A stretch of 64,000 bases of DNA from Gilliamella sp. WF3-4. Its GTDB lineage: Bacteria; Pseudomonadota; Gammaproteobacteria; Enterobacterales; Orbaceae. The number at the start of each line of letters is the position of its first letter. Position 1 is the stretch's first letter. The stretch lies in contig NZ_LZGW01000045.1 in NCBI RefSeq assembly GCF_001690275.1, positions 186,001 through 250,000 on the forward strand, written 5' to 3'. Below the pieces are notes generated by a model. That model was not told the origin of the DNA and did no database searches. It saw only the letters and a program-made list of their open reading frames with translations. Positions 57,472 to 64,000 of this stretch are shown here, in pieces. Both the position numbers and the translations under genes were made by a program.

Positions 57472-58308
57472 TTATTTAGGTGAATAATCAGCGCCAAAAT
57501 AGTGAACACTTATTTTCGTTAATTCACCATTACTGATAATCTTTTTTATGCCATCATTAATATCTTTAGTTAACTGTTCGCCTTTATTCCCTTTGCTGAT
57601 TAATAAATAGCTGTATGGTAAGGCAATTCGATCGGCATCATCGTTACTTAATTCTATTGTTTTCAAGTTAAGATTATGTTCATTAATTAATTGTGATAGC
57701 ATCACTTTATCGATTAATTGAAAATCATATTGCCCTGTTTCAACATGCTGTAGCACAGGCAATAAATCCGCTTCACTATAGGTAATTTTGACGGGGTTAT
57801 TAGGGTACTGTTGATTATATAACTCTAATGCGGTTGCATAGTTAAGACCTGGATAAACTTCTGTCGATTTCCCATTAAGATCACTAAATTGTTTTATATC
57901 ATTATTGTTTTTTGCCACCGCAATGGCGTATTGGTTTTGAAAAATAGGGGCAGAATGAAAATACTTTTCTTTCCGTTTTTCATTCATGGCGAAATTATTA
58001 GCGCCCACGTGATAACGTTGTGAGTCAAGCCCAGCTAAAATTGATGGAAATTCAGTAATTTCAAAACGAACCTCATATTGCGGTAACTGTGCAAATATTG
58101 CTTTTGCAACATCAATGTCATATCCCATTAACTCGCCTTGTCCATCTACTGTAGAAAAAGGACTAGGTGCCCCTGACGTTGCAATAACAATTTTTTCTTT
58201 CCCTGTAGTTTGAGTACCTATAGTTTTAGTACCTTTATTTTGATTGTCGCAACTCGTTAAAAACAAAGCACCTAATATTAGAAAAAAATACCATTTTTTG
58301 CCGTTCAT
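57472..58308 (-). CDS. Amino-acid ABC transporter substrate-binding lipoprotein
   Basis: 278 residues from ATG 58308, which has GGAGG upstream. Lipoprotein signal with lipobox LTSC (Cys20), so it is tethered to the membrane. Type 3 solute-binding fold: EKIVIATSGAPSPFSTVDGQ, GELMGYDIDVAKAIFAQLP, and an ITYSEADLLPVLQHVETGQ hinge segment typical of cystine/polar amino-acid receptors (FliY/TcyA-like). The cognate ATPase and permease are upstream on the same strand, separated by a GNAT gene. Exact ligand unknown; cystine or another polar amino acid is likely. Confidence 0.88.
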   Translation of the reverse strand: MNGKKWYFFLILGALFLTSCDNQNKGTKTIGTQTTGKEKIVIATSGAPSPFSTVDGQGELMGYDIDVAKAIFAQLPQYEVRFEITEFPSILAGLDSQRYHVGANNFAMNEKRKEKYFHSAPIFQNQYAIAVAKNNNDIKQFSDLNGKSTEVYPGLNYATALELYNQQYPNNPVKITYSEADLLPVLQHVETGQYDFQLIDKVMLSQLINEHNLNLKTIELSNDDADRIALPYSYLLISKGNKGEQLTKDINDGIKKIISNGELTKISVHYFGADYSPK

Positions 58309-58374
58309 AATGCAATACCTCCCTTTGGTTTGGATCAATGTTTCGCTTATTTTGAGTGGTTTTTTAACTATATT

Positions 58375-58800
58375 TTAAATAAACCCCATATTCTTCATTT
58401 CAGTTAGGTGCTCGGGTTGATAACGAGCCATGCCCGTTTTCATTAAATCAAAACCTAAATTTTTATAAAACTCGACAGTTTGTGGGTGAGTATAAAGGAT
58501 GATATTACAGTGTTGTACTCGCTCAACGAGTTTATCAACAATCAACCTTCCATATTGTTGCCCATGGAGGCGTTTTACCAATGCAATGTTATATATTGCA
58601 GCTTGGCAAATACCATCAGATAATGCACGCCCTACGCCAACAACTCGATCTTTTTCCAGTAAAAATACCACAGCATAACTATTTCGAAACACCTGTTCTT
58701 GTGTCTTTGCGTCAAATGAGCTTAATCCATAAAAAGTCAGCAAATCAGCAACATCTTGCCAATTAATATCTTCACAATGTTGTTGAATAACAATTTTCAT
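58375..58800 (-). CDS. GNAT-family N-acetyltransferase
   Basis: 141 residues, complete GNAT domain. VFLLEKDRVVGVGRALSDG is strand 4, and the acetyl-CoA loop is LHGQQYGRLIVDKLV (Q-x-x-G-x pattern). FYKNLGFDLMKTGMARY is the typical C-terminal part. It lies 14 bases downstream of the ABC ATPase gene and 66 upstream of the binding protein, so it is part of the importer operon, as in some sulfur or amino-acid utilisation clusters. Substrate unknown. Confidence 0.85.
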   Translation of the reverse strand: MKIVIQQHCEDINWQDVADLLTFYGLSSFDAKTQEQVFRNSYAVVFLLEKDRVVGVGRALSDGICQAAIYNIALVKRLHGQQYGRLIVDKLVERVQHCNIILYTHPQTVEFYKNLGFDLMKTGMARYQPEHLTEMKNMGFI

Positions 58801-58814
58801 TCATGCTCCATTTA

Positions 58815-59573
58815 TTAAATTTCGTAATCAATTTGCCCTGTTGAATAATATCTCGCTAAAAAATCTTTTGTTCTTTGTTGCGTCGGATTTGCAAATATCT
58901 GCTGTGGTGAACCATCTTCAATGATTTTGCCTTTATCTAAAAATAGCACTCTAGTTGCAATATCATGCACAAAACTCATTTCATGAGAAACTAAAATCAT
59001 AGTAACTCCTGATTTAGCAGCTATTTTTATTGTTGCTAATACTTCACCCACTAACTCGGGATCAAGCGCTGAGGTTGGCTCATCAAGTAATAAGACTTTG
59101 GGCTCCATAGCTAATGCTCGAGCAATGGCAACTCGTTGCTGTTGCCCACCAGATAATTGTTTGGGATAGTGATAGATTCGTTCGCCGAGTCCTACTTGCA
59201 CTAGTTTTTCGTGTGCTATCTGTTGTGCTTTATCCTTTGAGTATTTTTTGACAACAATTAGCCCTTCCATCACATTTTCTAAGGCATTTTTTTGTTGAAA
59301 TAGATTGAATTGTTGAAATACCATTGCCGATTGTTGGCGAAATGTAACAATTTCATGTCTTTTTATACAACTCACATCAAGTTGAAAATTATCAATGCGA
59401 ATCTTACCTTGCTTTGGCTTTTCTAATAAATTTAAACATCTCAAAAGCGTTGACTTACCCGCACCAGAAGCCCCAATAATCGCCACAATTTCAGCGGGGT
59501 GAATATGAAAGCTAAGGTGATTTAATATAAGATTATGATGAAAAGACAAGGTTAAATTTTGCACATTAATCAT
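58815..59573 (-). CDS. Amino-acid ABC transporter ATP-binding protein
   Basis: 252 residues of the polar amino-acid (PAAT) class. Walker A AIIGASGAGKSTLLRCLNLL (about 32-51), Q-loop AMVFQQFNLF, signature LSGGQQQRVAIARALAMEP, Walker B VLLLDEPTSALDPELVGEVL, and the switch histidine in ILVSHEMSF. Start overlaps the permease stop by four bases. Confidence 0.94.
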   Translation of the reverse strand: MINVQNLTLSFHHNLILNHLSFHIHPAEIVAIIGASGAGKSTLLRCLNLLEKPKQGKIRIDNFQLDVSCIKRHEIVTFRQQSAMVFQQFNLFQQKNALENVMEGLIVVKKYSKDKAQQIAHEKLVQVGLGERIYHYPKQLSGGQQQRVAIARALAMEPKVLLLDEPTSALDPELVGEVLATIKIAAKSGVTMILVSHEMSFVHDIATRVLFLDKGKIIEDGSPQQIFANPTQQRTKDFLARYYSTGQIDYEI

Positions 59574-60310
59574 AATAATTTTCCTCGGCGATAACTTGGG
59601 GTGTTAGCACAATCAGAAATGGTTAAGCGCTTTTCCAAATATTTGACAATTAGTTCAATGATAATGGTTAAGACCCAATAAATTAATGCCAATGAAATAT
59701 AAACTTCAAAATAACGGTAACTATGTCCTGCTAAGGTTTTGCCTCTGCCAGTCATTTCTGTGACTGAGCAGACAAACGCTAACGATGTGCCTTTTAGCAA
59801 ACCAATCATTGCGTTACCTAAATTGGGTAATGCCACAATAAAAGCTTCAGGAATGACAATTCGACGTAACAACTGACTATAGGTCATGCCTAATGATTGT
59901 GCTGCTTCAATCTGTCCTTTATTAACAGACTGCAATGCCGCACGTATTGTTTCTGAATTATAAGCCGCCTCGTTGAAAGAAAATGCAATTAATACAAAAA
60001 GCATTGGGGGTATGCCATTGATATTATAATCAGTGCCATAAAAATAATTGATATAACGTAATAGAATGGGGATGCCATAAAAACTTAAATAGAGTTGCAC
60101 CAATAATGGCGTGCCTCTGATAAAAGAGACAAAAACCGTCGCTATCGGTGATAATATTGGTATTTTATTCATTTTGGCGATAGCAATCATTAACCCTAAA
60201 ATGATGCCAAGTAGCATCGAGAAAAAGGTAATAAAAAGTGTTACAGGCAAGTAAGCAAGTAACGTTGGAATTTGGGTAAAAATCAATCCGACATTCAATA
60301 TATTTGGCAT
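59570..60310 (-). CDS. Amino-acid ABC transporter permease
   Basis: 246 residues from ATG 60310 with GGGA upstream; a longer in-frame reading would overlap the GHR gene. HisM/GlnP-type permease: SFIRGTPLLVQLYLSFYGIP is the typical cytoplasmic loop, and the EAA motif is EAAQSLGMTYSQLLRRIVIP. Five spans expected. Coupled to the ATPase gene by a four-base overlap. Confidence 0.93.
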   Translation of the reverse strand: MPNILNVGLIFTQIPTLLAYLPVTLFITFFSMLLGIILGLMIAIAKMNKIPILSPIATVFVSFIRGTPLLVQLYLSFYGIPILLRYINYFYGTDYNINGIPPMLFVLIAFSFNEAAYNSETIRAALQSVNKGQIEAAQSLGMTYSQLLRRIVIPEAFIVALPNLGNAMIGLLKGTSLAFVCSVTEMTGRGKTLAGHSYRYFEVYISLALIYWVLTIIIELIVKYLEKRLTISDCANTPSYRRGKLL

Positions 60311-60329
60311 TATAATTATCCCATTAAAA

Positions 60330-61301
60330 TTATTGACTTGAACTAATCTGTTTGCCCCTGTTGTGTGGTGTATGCCAATTATTGACATCAGGCCCCAAAG
60401 GCAAAATGTCATAGGGATTATGCGCGCTATCTCCTAAAAAGTAGCCTTTTTTGATTGCCTGAAAATCCGTTGTTTCGCCAAAAGCAGGTATTTGATAAAG
60501 ATCTCGAGCATAGGCCCATAAGTTAGGATAGTCGATAATCCGATTACGATTGGTTTTAAAAGCGCAATAGTAGGCAACATCAAATCGAGCCAAAGTAACA
60601 TAAAGGCGAATATCAGAATCCGTAATTTGATCACCAAATAGATAACGTGATTGACTCAAACGCTGTTCTAATTTATCTAATTGATTAAAAACAAGATGAT
60701 ATGCATCTTCATAGGCTTTTTGCGTGCGTGCAAAACCCGCTTTATACACACCATTATTCACTTCATGGAATATTACATCATTTAGTGCGTCAATATCAGC
60801 ACGTAATTTTTCAGGATAAAGGTCTGGAGCGCCAGTTTTATGAAAAGATTTAAATGCTGTTTCCCAATAATAAGTAAGCTTAAAATAATCATTATTGACA
60901 ACTTTGCCTGTCTTAATATCAACCACCGTTGGCACTGTTGCTCTTCCTTCATATAGTGGATCGGTTGAAGCATAGATTTCAGGTAAATAGCGGATACCAA
61001 GCACAGGATCAACACCGCCAGCATCCAGTGAAAATTCCCAGCCCTTATTAGTTCTAATTGGGTTTACTTTACCTACGCTGATGACAGTGTCTAATCCCAA
61101 TAATTTGATAGCAATCATTGAGCGATGTGCCCAAGGGCATATCGCGGCCCAAATTAAACGGTAACGACCAGCTTCAACAGGTAACTGTCCGGGTTTATCG
61201 CCAAATGGTGTGTCAAAGCGGTTTGCTTGGCGAACAAATGCTCCATTTTTGTCAATCTCATTATTTTCATTAGTAGCAATTTTTTCTATAGCTAAAGACA
61301 T
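60330..61301 (-). CDS. yqjG: Glutathionyl-hydroquinone reductase
   Basis: Xi-class glutathione transferase reducing glutathionyl-hydroquinones. 323 residues from ATG 61301 with AGAGG seven bases upstream. The active site is AAICPWAHRSMIA (Cys55, CPWAHR motif), after the family's NRFDTPFGDKPGQLPVEAGR leader. YLFGDQITDSDIRLYVTLAR belongs to the C-terminal helical domain. Twenty bases before the amino-acid permease gene, so possibly part of that operon. It would depend on the glutathione pool kept reduced by gor. Confidence 0.94.
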   Translation of the reverse strand: MSLAIEKIATNENNEIDKNGAFVRQANRFDTPFGDKPGQLPVEAGRYRLIWAAICPWAHRSMIAIKLLGLDTVISVGKVNPIRTNKGWEFSLDAGGVDPVLGIRYLPEIYASTDPLYEGRATVPTVVDIKTGKVVNNDYFKLTYYWETAFKSFHKTGAPDLYPEKLRADIDALNDVIFHEVNNGVYKAGFARTQKAYEDAYHLVFNQLDKLEQRLSQSRYLFGDQITDSDIRLYVTLARFDVAYYCAFKTNRNRIIDYPNLWAYARDLYQIPAFGETTDFQAIKKGYFLGDSAHNPYDILPLGPDVNNWHTPHNRGKQISSSQ

Positions 61302-61466
61302 ATGCTTACCTCTTATTATTTGGTACTGCAAAATGCAACTATCTGACAACTTAGTTCAATCTAACATCAAATATTTCGCAGATAAAATAACAAATAAGCA
61401 TATTTATATAATTATCAATTATATAGAAGATAAGTTACGGTATAAAAATTGCCTTAATTAAGTTAA

Positions 61467-62168
61467 CTATTTTCCTAAACGTTTATATAGCCTTTCAGGG
61501 CGGCCAATTTTGCCGTGATTAAGCTCGACCGTTAATAATTTTATTTGAACACAATACTCTAAGTATCGCCTGGCTGTTGTTTTACTAATATTGGCTTTTT
61601 CAACTATTTCATCAACGGTTAGTACGCTATCGGTCTGCATAAAAATGTCTTTCACTTTCTGTAAAGTGATTTCTTCAATACCTTTTGAGTGTCGATTCAT
61701 GTTCACAAAGTCTTTTGTTTGTAAATTGAAAAGCTCATCAATTTTTCGTTGGTTGACATGTTTTTGTAGGCTTTGTCGATACAAAAAGAGTTCAAAACGT
61801 TCAAGTGAATGTTTTAAACGTTGGTAAGAAACTGGTTTAATCAAATAATCAAAAGCACCGTAACGAATGGCTTTACTACACGTTTCCATATCACTTGCTG
61901 CGGTAATAAAAATTACATAACAATCTAAATGATTATTAATAATATATTCAAATAATTCAATTCCTTTGCCATCAGGTAAATAATTATCCAGTAAAATCAA
62001 TGTTGGTTTGAGTCTTTCAACCATGATTTTAGCTTCTTCTAGATTGGAAGCGATACCTATGACTTTAACTCTTGTATCTTTTTGAATAAATTCTGCATTT
62101 AACTCAGCTAGTATTGGCTCATCTTCGATAATAAGCACTTTAATGATATCTTCTTGAAACTCGTTCAT
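61467..62168 (-). CDS. citB: Response regulator CitB (DpiA)
   Basis: 233 residues. Receiver domain with phospho-acceptor Asp61 in LILLDNYLPDGKGIELF, acidic pocket IIEDEP, and TAASDMETCSKAIRYGAFDY followed by LIKP. The C-terminal helix-turn-helix (SKTTARRYLEYCVQIKLLTV) and GKIGRPERLY are characteristic of CitB/DpiA. It activates citrate-fermentation operons when phosphorylated by CitA. Downstream of citA by 14 bases on the same strand. Confidence 0.92.
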   Translation of the reverse strand: MNEFQEDIIKVLIIEDEPILAELNAEFIQKDTRVKVIGIASNLEEAKIMVERLKPTLILLDNYLPDGKGIELFEYIINNHLDCYVIFITAASDMETCSKAIRYGAFDYLIKPVSYQRLKHSLERFELFLYRQSLQKHVNQRKIDELFNLQTKDFVNMNRHSKGIEEITLQKVKDIFMQTDSVLTVDEIVEKANISKTTARRYLEYCVQIKLLTVELNHGKIGRPERLYKRLGK

Positions 62169-62182
62169 ATAATTACCTTTTA

Positions 62183-63772
62183 TTATTTAGGGATAAATAC
62201 AGAAAAAATGGTTCCATAGGGGATATTATCTTCAAATGTAATATAACCATTGGCTTTTTTTATGTAAGTCGAAACAAGGTGTAAACCAATACCATGTTCT
62301 TTACCCTCTTGTGATGTGACGCCGGGTTCAAAAATTGAATTACGAATACTTTTATCAACACCACAACCTTGATCAGTCACTTCTAATACAATTTCGTTTG
62401 TTGCATCACTAAGATATAAATAAATTGTTTTATCTCCAAGATCATTTTTCAAACTCGCATTAAAAGCATTATCAAGCAAGTTACCTAAAATTGACATAAA
62501 TTCTGTTTCAGCCATAAGTAAGGGTAATTCACTTAATTGGCAGGCAGGATCAAATATTAAATTTAAGCCTAGCTCATGCGCTTTTGAATATTTACCGATT
62601 AATAAACCACATACAGCTGGAACCTTAAAATGTTCCGTAATAAAATCTAGATTGCTTTGATTATCTGCAGAGTGTAATGCAATAAAAGATTGAGCTTCTT
62701 CATACCGTTTCATATAAATTAAACCAGATAACGTTGCCAACCAATTAAGATGCTCATGCCTTAATGCACGTAAATTATCAACATACTGGTTCACTTGTGT
62801 TAATTGCATACTTAATATATTAATATCGTCAAAGTTACGGAAAGTAATAACCCAACCTTGAATTTTATCATCGATCACCACGCGAACTTTGTTTGCAATC
62901 ACGATAATATTATTGAAATAACAAATATGATCGTGTATGTCTTCTGTTTGACTTTCATTTCTAAAAATAAAATCGGTTGATTGAATAAACTCGCTTAAAT
63001 TATGTTTATGTAGCTCATCATCACTTATTTTAATATTCAACATAGTGCGAGCTGATTGATTAATATTGATAATGTTATAACTCAGATCGATTGCAATAAC
63101 ACCTTCAAAAATAGATTCCATAATCGATTTTTGGCTTTTTACCAGTAATGCAATTGCTTTAGGCTCTAAATTAAACATCTGTTGTTTTATTGCTTTTGAA
63201 AAAAAATAAGAAAAAATAAATAACGCTAAAAACAATAATGAACAACAAATAATAAATGGTATAACTTGTTGTATATGCAGTGCATTAATATCATCAATCA
63301 TATAACCGACTGAAACAATACCTATAATTTTACCGTTATCAACGATCGGCGCTTTACCTCTTAATGCTAAACCAAGAGAACCCTCACTAATTGTGATGCT
63401 ACTATTACCATTAAGAACCTCTTTGTTATCGCCACCAATCATAGGCGAGTGTAAAGGGCTATTAGCCGTATGGAATAGACGATTAGCTTTTGCATCACCA
63501 ATAACAATATAGCTAGCATCACTTTGTTCAAATATATCTACGATGAGGTCGGCTATTTTTGATGTATCTTTATCTTTGACATATTGGATTAAACTTGGTA
63601 AAACAGATAGCTCTTTTGCTTGGATTTGAGCTTTTTCGCCTAGGCTACGATATAAATTAGTTTCTATCGTATTCCAAATATAGCTCTGTAATAACGCAAG
63701 CACAATCAACGAAAAAAACAGCAGCGATAAAAAAAGCTTTGTTGTAAACGATAACTGAATTTTTTTTCGCAT
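62183..63772 (-). CDS. citA: Citrate-type sensor histidine kinase CitA (DpiB)
   Basis: 529 residues from ATG 63772 (an upstream TTG adds six codons). Two membrane spans (about 13-34 and 171-193) flank a periplasmic PAS domain whose NRLFH, MIGGDN and GSLGLALRGKAPI segments are of the CitA rather than DcuS kind. A cytoplasmic PAS follows (about 215-310). H-box RALRHEHLNWLATLSGL (His339), N-box LLDNAFNAS, and G-box DQGCGVD / GIGLHLVSTY complete the kinase. It likely senses external citrate under anaerobic conditions. Divergent from the gene cut off at the window end. Confidence 0.9.
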   Translation of the reverse strand: MRKKIQLSFTTKLFLSLLFFSLIVLALLQSYIWNTIETNLYRSLGEKAQIQAKELSVLPSLIQYVKDKDTSKIADLIVDIFEQSDASYIVIGDAKANRLFHTANSPLHSPMIGGDNKEVLNGNSSITISEGSLGLALRGKAPIVDNGKIIGIVSVGYMIDDINALHIQQVIPFIICCSLLFLALFIFSYFFSKAIKQQMFNLEPKAIALLVKSQKSIMESIFEGVIAIDLSYNIININQSARTMLNIKISDDELHKHNLSEFIQSTDFIFRNESQTEDIHDHICYFNNIIVIANKVRVVIDDKIQGWVITFRNFDDINILSMQLTQVNQYVDNLRALRHEHLNWLATLSGLIYMKRYEEAQSFIALHSADNQSNLDFITEHFKVPAVCGLLIGKYSKAHELGLNLIFDPACQLSELPLLMAETEFMSILGNLLDNAFNASLKNDLGDKTIYLYLSDATNEIVLEVTDQGCGVDKSIRNSIFEPGVTSQEGKEHGIGLHLVSTYIKKANGYITFEDNIPYGTIFSVFIPK

Positions 63773-63863
63773 TTTACATTTACTTCTCAAATTAAATTAA
63801 AATAATTCTAACATAGCATTAAAAAACATATAGCCGTTAAAACCATAAAAACCACAGTTAATT

Positions 63864-63879
63864 TATGATTTACATCACA
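63864..63879. promoter_or_regulatory. Candidate CRP site in the citA divergent region
   Basis: TATGATTTACATCACA: left half TATGA (one mismatch to TGTGA), six-base spacer, perfect right half TCACA, flanked by A/T. A TATGCT at 63906-63911 could be the -10 of the rightward gene, placing the site near -46. Catabolite control of citrate genes by CRP is known in enterobacteria. Confidence 0.5.
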
Positions 63880-63954
63880 AAAATTTTATTAATTTTTTGT
63901 AAAGATATGCTTATTGAATTTGAATAAGTAAAATCATTTTGGAGAAAAAAATAA

Positions 63955-64000
63955 ATGGCGGATTTCAAGTCACTTGAAAATAAACGTAATCAAAAAGAAT
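63955..64000 (+). CDS. Start of a gene divergent from citA (cut by window end)
   Basis: ATG at 63955 with GGAGA ten bases upstream begins MADFKSLENKRNQKE and runs off the window. Fifteen codons are too few to assign a family. Position divergent from citAB and behind a CRP-like site fits a citrate gene such as citC (citrate lyase ligase) or a citrate transporter, but this is inference from layout only. Confidence 0.6.
   Translation, partial: MADFKSLENKRNQKE

Overview
The window is AT-rich gammaproteobacterial chromosome. Gene content and several conserved neighbour pairs (metG/mrp, gmhA-yafJ, prlC-rsmJ, rsuA-bcr, mlaFEDCB-ibaG, ubiE-ubiB-tatABC) are enterobacterial/Pasteurella-like. The strong A/T bias and the sequence style suggest an Orbales-type host-associated bacterium such as Gilliamella or a relative; that assignment is inference, since no rRNA gene is present. 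I found no tRNA, rRNA, CRISPR array, transposase or prophage gene. Most of the window is core genome.

Layout. 1-0.9 kb: 3' part of a TolC-type outer-membrane channel. 0.9-4.4 kb: a small accessory patch with a decayed ORF, an orphan protein, and a MerR-type regulator divergent from an MFS pump and a periplasmic protein. 4.5-9.5 kb: metG, mrp, sotB. 9.5-21.2 kb: uup, an unrecognised EF-hand/membrane protein, glyA, mnmE, a DUF218 protein, tag, an MHS-family transporter, gor. 21.5-29.8 kb: a long minus-strand block carrying ribH, nusB, a yfiF-like SpoU protein, nadR, ubiE, ubiB, tatABC and hldE. 30-41 kb: gmhA-yafJ, mgsA, two tandem porins, asnS, pncB, pepN, and a rhodanese. 41.4-44.9 kb: the Mla phospholipid-transport operon plus ibaG. 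45-53.4 kb: prlC, rsmJ, rsuA, bcr, a gamma-carbonic-anhydrase-like protein, ftsK. 53.6-64 kb: an accessory stretch with citG, a two-gene RNA-repair cassette (RNA ligase plus HD-Pnk), a repeat-rich 0.75 kb gap, an amino-acid ABC importer with a GNAT protein and a glutathionyl-hydroquinone reductase, then the citrate-type two-component system citA-citB, divergent from a gene cut by the window end.

Themes. Envelope genes dominate: TolC, porins, Mla, Tat, and ADP-heptose synthesis (gmhA, hldE). NAD metabolism shows nicotinate salvage (pncB) and a NadR whose kinase P-loop looks destroyed. citG, citA and citB suggest that citrate fermentation genes lie just outside the right edge.

The most interesting items are: the translationally coupled RNA-ligase/HD-Pnk pair with an unusual structured leader; two families of short dispersed intergenic repeats (five and three copies), both represented in the gap upstream of that cassette; an octamer tandem repeat between metG and mrp; the apparent loss of ubiJ from ubiE-ubiJ-ubiB; and eroded catalytic motifs in NadR and the YfiF-like methyltransferase.
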